This document shows positions 16,440 to 25,463 of a DNA stretch of 64,000 nucleotides, piece by piece. Both the position numbers and the translations under genes were made by a program. Within the stretch, counting starts at the first letter, position 1. Every line of letters begins with the position of its first letter. Under the pieces are notes generated by a model. That model had not been told where the DNA came from and searched no databases. It worked only from the letters and a program-made list of their open reading frames with translations. Origin of the DNA: Pseudohongiella spirulinae (GTDB taxonomy: Bacteria; Pseudomonadota; Gammaproteobacteria; Pseudomonadales; Pseudohongiellaceae); NCBI RefSeq assembly GCF_001444425.1, contig NZ_CP013189.1:1674001-1738000 (forward strand). Direction: 5' to 3'.

Positions 16440-16497
16440 AACGCTCGCAAAATGAGTCGAAAAGTATCAGCTGCTGGTGCCGTGACGTTTAATTACA

Positions 16498-16533
16498 TGG
16501 CCCGCCTTGACAGAAACGGGCCAATCGTAATAT
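16498..16533 (+). promoter_or_regulatory. Hairpin and possible promoter before prc
   Basis: TGGCCCG/CGGGCCA form a 7-bp stem with 12-nt loop (16498-16523). It may close the recombinase transcript but has no T run. TTGACA at 16507-16512 and TAATAT at 16528-16533 are 15 bp apart, slightly short for sigma-70. The two features overlap, so at most one may be real. Confidence 0.35.
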
Positions 16534-16571
16534 CAAGGTGAGCATAAACGTATTAAGTAAGGCGAGGTAAG

Positions 16572-18851
16572 ATGTTGAACACTGTAGCGAGCGATGTGAT
16601 CAGAAGTTCACTCCGACACACATGGCACACGGGTACCCGTCTGCTAAAAGTTCTGACCTTTGCCAGCCTGCTGCCCATGGCCGCAGCCGTTGCCCAGGAA
16701 CCAGGCACCCCCGACATCGTCCTGCCCGACGAACTGAATATTGAAGCACTGTATGAGCAGATGGCGCCGCAGGTTATCTACGGTCGCACCGCCATCGAAT
16801 TACTCCGTGAGCTGGAAACCAAACATTATTCAACTGTCAGTTTTGACAATCAATTTGCCGAGAGAGTGTTCGACAATTTCCTGGACGGCCTGGACAGCCA
16901 GAAACTCTACTTCCTGCAGGAAGATATAGACGCACTGATCGGCTATCGGGAAACCCTTGATGACGCCCTGAAAAATGGCAACCTGCAGCCTGCCTACGAT
17001 ATCTACAACATTTATCACAAACGGGTTCTGGAAAGACTTGTCTGGACAGTCAACTTTGTCGAAAAAGAGCTGGCCGGCCTGGATTTCACGATTGACGAAT
17101 ACCTGGAAATTGATCGCGACGAAGCACCATGGGCAAGCACTCCGGAGCAACTCGATGATCTATGGCGTCAACGAATCAAAAACAGCGCGCTGAGCCTGAC
17201 GCTGACCGGCATGGAACCCGACCTGATCGAAGAACGGTTGAGCAAACGCTATCGTAATCAGTTGAGCCAGGTCGCCAAGACCAACGACCGCGACGTATTC
17301 CAGGCTTTTCTGGCCACCGTTGCGCGCACCGTTGATCCGCATACCAGCTACTTCTCGCCGCGGGACTCAGAAAACTTCAATATGGGACTGCGTGGGTCTC
17401 TGCAGGGAATCGGCGCACAACTGACTTCAGAAGATGAATACACCAAGGTTGCCGAACTCATAAAAGGCGGCCCCGCTGAACAGGCTGGCGAACTGCGTGC
17501 CGGAGACCGCATCATCGGCATAGGCCAGGGTGAAGACGGCGAAATGCAGGACGTTATTGGCTTGCGGCTCGATGACGTAGTGGACCAGATTCGCGGTGAA
17601 AAAGGCACTCTGGTGCGGCTGAGTGTGATTCCGGCCGAAGCGACCAGTGAAGCCGCCGCCCGCGAAATACGAATTGTCCGTGACACCGTTGAGCTGTCTG
17701 AACAGTTTGCCCGCAGTGAAATCATTGAAGTTGAGGTCGAAGCTGATGTTTACCAGGTAGGTGTGATCACCCTGCCCTCGTTCTACTTTGATTTCGAAGC
17801 CGCCGCGGCCGGACTGCCCAACTATCGCAGCTCTGCCCGCGACGTGCGCGCACTGCTCGAGGAACTCAAACAGGATGGCGTCGAGGCAGTGGTTGTCGAC
17901 CTGCGCTACAACGGGGGTGGATCCCTGAACGAAGCCAATGAGTTGGTGGGACTGTTTATCGATACCGGTCCCACTGTACAGATTCGCTACTCAGGTCAGC
18001 GTAATGGTTTTGTGCGCTCATATGGCGATGCCGACCAGGAAATTGTCTATGACGGCCCGCTCGCCGTGCTGGTCAACCGCGCCAGTGCATCGGCATCAGA
18101 AATTTTCGCCGGAGCAATTCAGGACTATCAACGAGGCATAGTGCTGGGCGGCCAGACATTCGGCAAAGGCACTGTGCAGGAAATCATCCCGATGAACTAT
18201 GGTCAGGTAAAATTGACCCGCTCCAAGTTCTACCGTATCTCCGGTGCGAGCACACAGCATCGTGGCGTATTGCCAGACATCGAGTTTCCGGATCGCTATC
18301 AGGCGATAGAAACCATGGGTGAAAGTAATCTGGATGGCGCCCTGCCCTGGGATACTGTGCGCCCCGTTGAATATCGCAACTATCTGCCACTGCGTGAAAT
18401 ACTGCCCGAACTGCAGGCCCGTCACCAGGAACGCGCTGCTGAAGACCCTGATTTTGTCTACCTCAACGACGCTGTGCAGCGCATGATCGAGGTTCGTCAG
18501 CGTACTTCAATTCCACTTAACAAGGATTTGCTGAAAGCTCAGCGTGAAGCTGACCGCCGTGCCGAGTTCGAGGCTAACAACCAGCGCCTGCAGGCCAAGG
18601 GTCTGCCGCTGGAGGTCTGGAAGGATGAGGAAGAACTCGCGGCCGAAGAAGAGAATGCAGAAAGTGCAGAAATAGCCGCCAACGATACTGAGAACGAAGA
18701 AGAAGCGCAGGAAGAGGATGATCCCTTGCTGCAGGAAAGCGGTCGCATTCTGGTCGACATGGCGCAGTTGCTGGGCCGCCCAATGACTGCAGCTTATCAA
18801 TCAGATAATCTGCGGGCAGCCCAGGTTGAGATTGACCGATCTGCGCAGTAA
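16572..18851 (+). CDS. prc: Tail-specific carboxy-terminal protease Prc (S41)
   Basis: 759 residues, somewhat longer than E. coli Prc (682). N-terminal membrane/signal segment near residues 25-42, ending AAAVAQ. N-terminal helical domain, PDZ domain near 250-340 (GIGAQLTSEDEYTKVAELIKG, in part), then the S41 core with the substrate-cradle segment VVDLRYNGGGSL near 440, catalytic Ser in SASASEIFAGA near 508 and Lys in GQTFGKGTVQ near 533. The C-terminal DUF3340-type region ends in an acidic Glu/Ala-rich stretch. It degrades misfolded or specifically tagged periplasmic proteins and trims PBP3 in E. coli. GAGG precedes the ATG. Confidence 0.95.
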   Translation: MLNTVASDVIRSSLRHTWHTGTRLLKVLTFASLLPMAAAVAQEPGTPDIVLPDELNIEALYEQMAPQVIYGRTAIELLRELETKHYSTVSFDNQFAERVFDNFLDGLDSQKLYFLQEDIDALIGYRETLDDALKNGNLQPAYDIYNIYHKRVLERLVWTVNFVEKELAGLDFTIDEYLEIDRDEAPWASTPEQLDDLWRQRIKNSALSLTLTGMEPDLIEERLSKRYRNQLSQVAKTNDRDVFQAFLATVARTVDPHTSYFSPRDSENFNMGLRGSLQGIGAQLTSEDEYTKVAELIKGGPAEQAGELRAGDRIIGIGQGEDGEMQDVIGLRLDDVVDQIRGEKGTLVRLSVIPAEATSEAAAREIRIVRDTVELSEQFARSEIIEVEVEADVYQVGVITLPSFYFDFEAAAAGLPNYRSSARDVRALLEELKQDGVEAVVVDLRYNGGGSLNEANELVGLFIDTGPTVQIRYSGQRNGFVRSYGDADQEIVYDGPLAVLVNRASASASEIFAGAIQDYQRGIVLGGQTFGKGTVQEIIPMNYGQVKLTRSKFYRISGASTQHRGVLPDIEFPDRYQAIETMGESNLDGALPWDTVRPVEYRNYLPLREILPELQARHQERAAEDPDFVYLNDAVQRMIEVRQRTSIPLNKDLLKAQREADRRAEFEANNQRLQAKGLPLEVWKDEEELAAEEENAESAEIAANDTENEEEAQEEDDPLLQESGRILVDMAQLLGRPMTAAYQSDNLRAAQVEIDRSAQ

Positions 18852-18860
18852 GCGACCGGC

Positions 18861-20039
18861 TTAGCGCCTGGAGTAGGCCTGCGCCTGCCGCTTGACGATA
18901 GTTTCCAGATCGCCCATGGCCACGTTGGCGTCGATCAGATGCAAACCCCAGCCAGCGTTGACAGTGCCATCCGGATTCATCACATCCCCGGCAATTACGT
19001 CGGTCCGGTTATCATCCGGATCGGCGTTCACCGTAATTTCCAGGTAACTAAAGCCGTTTCGGCTAACACACTCGCCGCTCAATAACCCCGGCACTGACAC
19101 AAAAGGTGTATGAATGGCTGTTCCGTTAGTCGTCCAGGGTGACGGCCCGGTTGACGAAAAACCCTCGGCAGCGGCATTACTTAAATAGGCATGCAAATCA
19201 TTGCTGCCCTTCGCCAGTTGTGCTGGATTAGTGCAGGCGGCTACCGTTCCCTGTCCACCACGACCAAACAAAGCGCTCGGCGGCGGCGGTACGTCAGAAC
19301 GGAAAGAGGCGTAGGCAATTACACAACCCAACTGATCCCCCCGCTCACACAGCGGCAGTTCTTTAAAGGTACCGCCGACCAGCTCACCTTCTGGTACCTG
19401 CACATTGCTGCCTAGAATCATCGCAGAAATAATCTGCTCCTGAACAGGGCTGCCCTCGACCTCATTGGCTATCAGGCGACTAAGCACGCCCGCGCCTTGT
19501 GAGTGTCCGATTAACACGACCCCACGGCCGTCGTTATGGTTTTCAAGGTAGTAATTCCAGGCATTAAGCACATCGTTGTAGCCGAGCTCCCGGTCCGGCG
19601 TCAGATTGCCCTGCCCGCTCATACCAGCGCGCAGCGCCGTCAGCGTGATCTGTCGGTAAAGCGGCGCAAAGGTCCTGCACTGCGAGCCGAGTCTTGCAAA
19701 CTGGCTACGTACCACATTGAACTCTTCGGGACCGGCGATCATGTCACTATTGGCGGTGGCATCCTGAGACACTGTGGGATACACATAAAAACAATCCACA
19801 GGTGCCAAGGGATTATCCGACCAGGGTTCCAGGCGTGTCTGACCATCTGCATTAACTATTGTCGTACTCATATCTACCGCACAGGCTCGCGGATTATCTG
19901 GCCGACATAACCAGTTCGACGCCTGACTGTAATCAACCGCCTCTGAATTTGTTTGTGCTGCAAGCTGAGATGAGAGCGTACCCAGTACGCAGCTGATACC
20001 CAGATACAGGGCACGGCGCGACGTTTGACTGAATTTCAT
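18861..20039 (-). CDS. DUF3089 family secreted alpha/beta-hydrolase-like protein
   Basis: 392 residues. The start chosen (MKFSQTSRR) has GGAGG nine bases upstream and begins a signal peptide ending SSQLAAQ; a longer frame to 20138 lacks this. Family features: CFYVYPTVSQDA near residue 75, GVVLIGHSQGAGVLSRLIA near 170, the nucleophile elbow GHSQG of serine hydrolases. Likely an esterase or lipase-like enzyme of unknown substrate. Convergent with prc, whose stop lies 9 bp away. Divergent from nhaC. Confidence 0.85.
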   Translation of the reverse strand: MKFSQTSRRALYLGISCVLGTLSSQLAAQTNSEAVDYSQASNWLCRPDNPRACAVDMSTTIVNADGQTRLEPWSDNPLAPVDCFYVYPTVSQDATANSDMIAGPEEFNVVRSQFARLGSQCRTFAPLYRQITLTALRAGMSGQGNLTPDRELGYNDVLNAWNYYLENHNDGRGVVLIGHSQGAGVLSRLIANEVEGSPVQEQIISAMILGSNVQVPEGELVGGTFKELPLCERGDQLGCVIAYASFRSDVPPPPSALFGRGGQGTVAACTNPAQLAKGSNDLHAYLSNAAAEGFSSTGPSPWTTNGTAIHTPFVSVPGLLSGECVSRNGFSYLEITVNADPDDNRTDVIAGDVMNPDGTVNAGWGLHLIDANVAMGDLETIVKRQAQAYSRR

Positions 20040-20187
20040 ACCTGAAACCTCCGTTACTGTCCTGTGGCTCTGTGAAACAAGCGATAAATGAGAAACGCTT
20101 CGAGCATATGTCAGCAACTGTCTCGTCACAAGACGCAACTGATGTTAAAGTGCAAATTTTCGGGACGAACCGAGGATCATTCACCGT

Positions 20188-21645
20188 ATGAAGAGCCAAC
20201 ACTCAGAGCCTTCCCTGCTCATTTCGATTGTCCCGCTTCTTGTTCTGTTCACACTGCTTGCTTATAACGTTGCCGTCTACGGAGATGACTCTCTCAGCGG
20301 AGCCAACCAGACCGCACTCATTATCAGCGCTGCCCTGGCTGCCGCACTGGGTCTGGCCGGTGGCCGCAAATGGGTCGATATTCAGGATCACATTATCGAC
20401 AACATCAAGGCTGCAACGCCTGCCATACTCATCCTGTTAATGGTAGGCGCGTTGACAGGCAGCTGGCTGATCGGCGGCATCGTGCCAAGTATGATTTATT
20501 ATGGGCTGCAGATTTTCAGCCCGACCTTTTTTATCGCCAGCGCCTGTCTTGTCATGGCCATTGCCGCCGTTGTCATCGGCAGTTCCTGGTCGACCTCAGC
20601 GACGTTGGGTGTGGCGTTAATGAGCATCGGTTATGCCATGGGCATCAATCCCGGCATCGTCGCCGGGGCATTGATCTCGGGCGCGTACTTCGGCGACAAA
20701 ATGTCACCACTGTCGGACACTACAAATCTGGCGTCAGGTGTCAGCAATGTCGATCTGTTCACTCATATCCGCTATCTCAGCCTGACAGCTGTCCCATCTA
20801 TTCTGATCACGCTGGTCCTGTATACCGTGATTGGACTCTTGTTGGGTTCTGACACCGCCGACAGCAGCACAACCGCAGCTTATCAGGCCATAATCCAGGA
20901 GAAATTCACTGTCAGTATTCTTTTACTGCTGGTACCGGCCGCCGTCATCTTTCTGATCATCAAAAAAGTGGCGGCCCTGCCTGCGCTGTTTGTTGGCGCT
21001 GTAGCCGGCATCGTATGCGCACTGCTGGCACAGCAGGATCTGATGGCGCAGTTATCTGCCAGTACCGGCAACACCTATCAGATAGTCATGCAGGCCGTTT
21101 ACGGGGACATGGCCATTGCCACCGGCGATACAATTCTTGATGAACTGCTCAGTACCGGTGGCATGGAAGGTATGCTGTTCACAATATGGTTGATTATTTC
21201 CGCCATGGTGTTTGGCGGCGCTATGGAAGCGTCAGGATTTCTGGCCCGTATCACACACGCTCTGATCAGTCGGGTTAAAAGTGATGCCGGCCTGGTAACC
21301 GCGACCGGGGCTACCTGCATGGTGACCAACGTGTCAGCCTCGGATCAGTACCTCTCTATCGTCGTGCCCGGTCGAATGTTTACCCGGGCCTATCAGAAGC
21401 AGGGTCTGGCACCCCAGAACCTCAGTCGAACCCTGGAAGATACTGGCACCGTCACCTCTGTTCTGGTGCCGTGGAATACCTGCGGTGCCTATCATGCCAG
21501 TGTCCTCGGCGTTGCCACGCTTGCCTATGCTCCCTGGGCGCTGTTCTGCCTGATCAGTCCCTTGATGACCCTGTTTTTTGCCTGGGGCAGAATCCGGATC
21601 CTGAAACAGGATCCGGATGCAATCGGCGGAACTCAGACCGCATAA
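20188..21645 (+). CDS. nhaC: Na+/H+ antiporter, NhaC family
   Basis: 485 residues, eleven to twelve predicted membrane helices. Family features: GGIVPSMIYYGLQ, SSWSTSATLGVALMSIG, GAYFGDKMSPLSDTTNLA near 170 and the mirrored second half ATCMVTNVSASDQYLSIVVPG, PWNTCGAYHASVLGV. Exchanges cytoplasmic Na+ for external H+, consistent with a sodium-rich habitat. Single transcription unit by position; the following TonB receptor gene runs the other way, 10 bp beyond its stop. The start is ATG with GAGGATC about 11 bases upstream. Confidence 0.93.
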   Translation: MKSQHSEPSLLISIVPLLVLFTLLAYNVAVYGDDSLSGANQTALIISAALAAALGLAGGRKWVDIQDHIIDNIKAATPAILILLMVGALTGSWLIGGIVPSMIYYGLQIFSPTFFIASACLVMAIAAVVIGSSWSTSATLGVALMSIGYAMGINPGIVAGALISGAYFGDKMSPLSDTTNLASGVSNVDLFTHIRYLSLTAVPSILITLVLYTVIGLLLGSDTADSSTTAAYQAIIQEKFTVSILLLLVPAAVIFLIIKKVAALPALFVGAVAGIVCALLAQQDLMAQLSASTGNTYQIVMQAVYGDMAIATGDTILDELLSTGGMEGMLFTIWLIISAMVFGGAMEASGFLARITHALISRVKSDAGLVTATGATCMVTNVSASDQYLSIVVPGRMFTRAYQKQGLAPQNLSRTLEDTGTVTSVLVPWNTCGAYHASVLGVATLAYAPWALFCLISPLMTLFFAWGRIRILKQDPDAIGGTQTA

Positions 21646-21655
21646 TCAGGGACAA

Positions 21656-23992
21656 TCAGAATCGGCCGCGAATACCCATCACAAGATTCCGTCCGGGCAG
21701 CGGCGCATAGTTCTTCAGGTATGATGTTGCCACCCTTGCTTCACTGTCGCCCAGATTGCGCCCCTGAATAAAGGCTTCAAACTGCGCATCACCCAGCTCA
21801 AACTGCCTCGCCAGTTTTGCGTTTATCATGGTATACCCCGCCACCGGCTCGTCCATCACTGGCACCTTATCCTGTTTCATGACGCGGGTAGCCTCAAGGC
21901 TGGCTCGCCAGGCATCACGATGCCAATCCAGACCACCGCTGAAACGGGCTGGCGAAACACGCGGCAGACGCGACCCATCACTCAATCTGGCATTAACCTG
22001 GTCATAGGCGGTGCGTAGCTCGAAGTGCCCCAGGTCATTCGTAAACAACTGCCAGACACCCTGCACTTCAACGCCGCTGAACTCCGCGTCATTCTGCCTG
22101 GTAAGCCTTACCGGGAAACCACCAATCTCGCGCCCGCTATCGGCAAGGTAAATGAAGTCCTGTATATCCTTTCGGAACAGCGTGACCTCAAAATCAAATT
22201 GCGTGCTATGTCTGTGCAAAGTCACGTCCCAAGCCTTGCTGACCTCCTTGTTCAGGCCACCATTCCCCACTTCATAGGTGAATGTCGCCAGATGCGGGCC
22301 TTCAGCAAGCAATTCTACAGCCGCAGGAGCGCGCTGCGAACGTGCAAAATTGACAGACATTTGCCAATTATCATTGAATTCGTATATCCCCCCGATACTG
22401 ACTGAGACACTATTGAATTTATGGTGCTGTATGTCAGCAAACGGCCTTTCCAGCTCATGATCATGGTCATGGTCATGGTCATGGTCATGGTCATCGTCAT
22501 GATCGTCGTCAGCATGGTGTATCGCAGTTTCCAGATTGGAAACACGACTGTTTTCGTAGCGAGCGCCCAGGCTCAGAGTAAAGTTGTCGAAGCGTCTTTC
22601 CTGCAGCACAAAAAGGCCGTAGGTTCGCGTCAGGCTGTCGGCTACAAACGCCTCGGCCCCTTCAGCCTGAAAATTTTCACGCTCGGCCTGCAGCCCTACT
22701 GCACCCTGCCATCCGGCCCACGGGGAAGTTTCCAGCAAGAGCCGAGCCTGCCAGGTCTTGACGTCAAAAACGGTGCCGCCATGATCATGACCGTCGTGGT
22801 CGTCGTGGTCGTCGTGGTCGTCGTGACCGTCGTGGTCGTCGTGGCCTGATAATTCAATCTCTGTATGCTCGTAATCGCTGAGACCATAGCGGAAATTCAG
22901 TCTCTCAACGCCTCGGAAGGGGTTATCAAGGCCAGCTTTGATATCCCAGTTGCGTTGCAGCATATCAATATAGGCGAACTCATCGTCGTGATCGTCGTGG
23001 TCGTCGTGATCGTCGTGATCGTCGTGATCGTCGTGATCGTCGTGATCGTCGTCATGATCATCGTCAAAATGCGCGTGAGGCGCCGGGATACCGTACTCCG
23101 AACTGAAGGTACCGAGAGACGCACCGATGAATCCGCGTTCACCGATCCAACTGAAACCGCCGGTGCCCGAGCGTGATTCAACAAAACTGTTGGCGACGCG
23201 ACCACCAGGTGTCATTTCCTCATGATCATCGTGATCGTCATGGTCGTCATGGTCGTCATGGTCGTCATGGTCGTCATCATGATCATCGTGGTCTTCCAGC
23301 CTGGCTATGCCCGGTATACGGTAGTCATCCGCATCACGCCAGGAACCATCCAGGTGCCACGCAAGTTGGCCCCGCGCCCCGTCCAATCTCAACACACCAC
23401 TTCGCTCTTCAGCAATGCTGTCGCCCCGCAGTTCGAAGCGCCCGCTCACAGGTTCATCCGGCAGACTCTCGGGAATACGGCCGTCTATCAGGTTGACTAC
23501 TCCCGCGGACGCAGCGGAGCCGTACAGAAGCGTCGCCGGTCCACGCAGGATTTCAATCTGATCGATCAGTAGCGGATCGGCACTGACAGCATGGTCATCG
23601 CTTTGCGTTGAGGTATCGGCTGTAGAAAGACCATCCTGCAGTACCCTGACCCTGGGACCCCCCAGACCACGTATAACAGGCCTGCCAGCTCCCGCGCCGT
23701 AAAAACTCGACTGTACACCTGGCTGTGACTGCAATGTTTCACCCAGCGTCATTCCTCGCCGATCATCCAGCAGCTCACCAGCCAATACATCGACAGGTTG
23801 CGCAGACTCCATACGCGTGCGGCTCATTGGTAACGCGCGTACGATGATCTCTTCGATTTCACTGTAGTGATGAGCTTCTGTATCGTGGTCAGCGTGTTGG
23901 ACGGTACTGTCTTGTGCCGCACTGAATTGCGCGAAAGACGCGCTAGTGGCAAGGCAGATCATAATGGCGAGTGGTGATTTTTTATAGGGCAT
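21656..23992 (-). CDS. TonB-dependent receptor with His/Asp-rich loops, probably zinc uptake
   Basis: 778 residues from ATG (a TTG two codons upstream is possible). Signal peptide to about residue 28 (FAQFSAAQ). The plug domain begins EIEEIIVRALPMSR and contains GAGAGRPVIRGLGGPRVRVLQDG; the 22-strand barrel follows and ends in the terminal Phe (GIRGRF). Four extracellular-loop stretches are made almost only of Asp and His (about residues 235-255, 310-340, 385-400, 495-515). ZnuD-like zinc receptors carry similar His/Asp loops. A Zur-like box covers its promoter. Zinc is the best guess, other divalent metals cannot be excluded. Confidence 0.88.
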   Translation of the reverse strand: MPYKKSPLAIMICLATSASFAQFSAAQDSTVQHADHDTEAHHYSEIEEIIVRALPMSRTRMESAQPVDVLAGELLDDRRGMTLGETLQSQPGVQSSFYGAGAGRPVIRGLGGPRVRVLQDGLSTADTSTQSDDHAVSADPLLIDQIEILRGPATLLYGSAASAGVVNLIDGRIPESLPDEPVSGRFELRGDSIAEERSGVLRLDGARGQLAWHLDGSWRDADDYRIPGIARLEDHDDHDDDHDDHDDHDDHDDHDDHEEMTPGGRVANSFVESRSGTGGFSWIGERGFIGASLGTFSSEYGIPAPHAHFDDDHDDDHDDHDDHDDHDDHDDHDDHDDEFAYIDMLQRNWDIKAGLDNPFRGVERLNFRYGLSDYEHTEIELSGHDDHDGHDDHDDHDDHDGHDHGGTVFDVKTWQARLLLETSPWAGWQGAVGLQAERENFQAEGAEAFVADSLTRTYGLFVLQERRFDNFTLSLGARYENSRVSNLETAIHHADDDHDDDHDHDHDHDHDHELERPFADIQHHKFNSVSVSIGGIYEFNDNWQMSVNFARSQRAPAAVELLAEGPHLATFTYEVGNGGLNKEVSKAWDVTLHRHSTQFDFEVTLFRKDIQDFIYLADSGREIGGFPVRLTRQNDAEFSGVEVQGVWQLFTNDLGHFELRTAYDQVNARLSDGSRLPRVSPARFSGGLDWHRDAWRASLEATRVMKQDKVPVMDEPVAGYTMINAKLARQFELGDAQFEAFIQGRNLGDSEARVATSYLKNYAPLPGRNLVMGIRGRF
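22455..23294. repeat. Four short-period repeat tracts encoding Asp/His loops
   Basis: Inside the TonB receptor gene. Tract 1 (about 22455-22510) has a 6-bp period (GGTCAT). Tracts 2 (about 22781-22852), 3 (22981-23067) and 4 (23221-23294) have mostly a 9-bp period built from GAT/GAC and CAT/CAC codons read on the minus strand. Slippage in units of 3, 6 or 9 bp would change loop length without breaking the frame. The tracts are near-exact within themselves, so length variation between strains is likely. Confidence 0.85.
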
Positions 23993-24023
23993 CAGCAAAC
24001 AACTCCGATTGGATTTCCAAAAC

Positions 24024-24059
24024 TATGTTATAGCATAGCATACCGACACCAATCGACAA
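24024..24059. promoter_or_regulatory. Zur-like box and overlapping divergent promoters
   Basis: TATGTTATAGCATAGCATA (24024-24042) is an imperfect 19-bp palindrome matching the Zur consensus core ATGTTATA-N-TATAACAT in all of the left and six of eight right positions. It overlaps a minus-strand promoter for the TonB receptor: TTGTCG (24059-24054), 16 bp, TATGCT (24037-24032). For the plus-strand peptidase gene, TCGACA (24053-24058), 16 bp, TAAACT (24075-24080) is a candidate promoter directly next to the box. Repression of the receptor by zinc-loaded Zur is inferred; the peptidase may share it. Confidence 0.65.
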
Positions 24060-24113
24060 GACCGTTTTCAGTGTTAAACTCGAAAACAAACTCAATACAG
24101 AGATCTATAACCG

Positions 24114-25454
24114 ATGAATCTGATTCGTACAGCCGTCCTTTTACTCCTGATATACGCCATGCCGGTTGCAGTGTCATCTGCGGACGACCCCCGACTTCAC
24201 GAAATAGCCGCTTCAGCGTCAGCCGAAAGACTCAGGCAGGATATTACTACCCTGGCAGGTTTTGGAACCCGTCACACGCTGTCCGATACCAACTCTGATA
24301 CGCGCGGTATAGGTGCTGCCAGACGCTGGTTAAAAGCGGAATTCGAGCGCATCTCCGCTGATTGTGGAGGCTGCCTGGAAGTAATCGAGGTAAGCGACAT
24401 CGTATCAGGAACGGCGCGCATCCCGGATTCAGCCGAAGTAGTGAATATCGTCGCCATCCAGCGAGGCACCCGTAACCCCAACCGCTTTGTGGTAATGAGC
24501 GGTGACATTGACAGTCGTGTCAGTGACATCATGAACTCAACAGATGATGCCCCCGGCGCCAACGACAACGCTTCAGGTCTTGCCGGCACACTGGAGGCCG
24601 CGCGTATCCTGAGTCAATACGAGTTTCCCGGCTCCATTATTTATACCGGACTGTCAGGAGAGGAACAGGGGCTAAACGGCGGTGCCATACTGGCCACTTA
24701 TGCCCGCGACCAGAACTGGCATGTACAGGCCGTCATTAATAACGACATGATCGGCAATATCCGCGGTATCAACGGCGTCATTGATAACACAACAGCCCGG
24801 GTATTTTCTGAAGGAACACGCTATGTGGAGACTGAAGATGAAGCTCGTCTGCGGCGTTTCCAGGGCGGCGAGGTCGATTCAGCCTCCCGTAATCTGGCCA
24901 GATATATTGATCAGATGGCTGACCTCTACATCCCTAACCTGGATGTCATGATGATCTATCGCCTTGATCGCTTTGGTCGCGGCGGGCATCATCGACCGTT
25001 TAACGAAGCCGGCTTTCCGGCCGTCCGCATTATGGAGACCAATGAGAATTACAACTGGCAACACCAGGATATTCGTGTTGAAAACGGCATTGCTTACGGT
25101 GATGTACTGGAACATGTCGATTTCGACTATGCGGCGAAACTGACGGCTCTGAATGCAGTCACGCTGGCATCAATGGCCTGGGCACCCGCCCCGCCCCGTA
25201 ATGTCAGCATCAGTGGTCAGGTCAGTCCGCACACAACCTTAAGCTGGGACAAGGTGGAAGGTGCCGCTGCCTATCGCGTTCACTGGCGTCTGACGACCGA
25301 ACCGCAATGGACACACGCCAGAACGGTCGGCGACGTATCGGAGTTCACCTTGCAGAACGTGGTGATTGACAACTATTTCTTCGGCGTTTCGAGTATTTCT
25401 GAAGACGGTATCCAGAGCCCGGTGGTATTTCCGGGCCCTGCCGGCGCATTCTGA
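24114..25454 (+). CDS. Secreted M28-family metallopeptidase with C-terminal Fn3-like domain
   Basis: 446 residues. Signal peptide to about residue 23 (AVSSADD). The M28 zinc-peptidase domain shows APGANDNASG, LSGEEQGLNGG, VINNDMIG and the late His in GGHHRPFNEAGFPAVR. The first zinc-ligand motif, usually GHxDS, reads GDIDSR, so Asp replaces His. Residues 360-440 look like a fibronectin type III domain (PPRNVSISGQVSPHTTLSWD). Likely an aminopeptidase acting outside the cytoplasm. Divergent from the zinc receptor and downstream of the Zur-like box. Confidence 0.88.
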   Translation: MNLIRTAVLLLLIYAMPVAVSSADDPRLHEIAASASAERLRQDITTLAGFGTRHTLSDTNSDTRGIGAARRWLKAEFERISADCGGCLEVIEVSDIVSGTARIPDSAEVVNIVAIQRGTRNPNRFVVMSGDIDSRVSDIMNSTDDAPGANDNASGLAGTLEAARILSQYEFPGSIIYTGLSGEEQGLNGGAILATYARDQNWHVQAVINNDMIGNIRGINGVIDNTTARVFSEGTRYVETEDEARLRRFQGGEVDSASRNLARYIDQMADLYIPNLDVMMIYRLDRFGRGGHHRPFNEAGFPAVRIMETNENYNWQHQDIRVENGIAYGDVLEHVDFDYAAKLTALNAVTLASMAWAPAPPRNVSISGQVSPHTTLSWDKVEGAAAYRVHWRLTTEPQWTHARTVGDVSEFTLQNVVIDNYFFGVSSISEDGIQSPVVFPGPAGAF

Positions 25455-25463
25455 AATACCCGA

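Noticed and set aside
22981-23067. CRISPR-like short repeats
   Set aside because: The units are 6-9 bp with no spacers and stay in frame within a coding gene.
22421-23572. Val/Ile/His-rich plus-strand frames opposite the TonB receptor repeats
   Set aside because: They are the antisense of the Asp/His codon repeats (VV, IV and GRH runs) and have no independent support.
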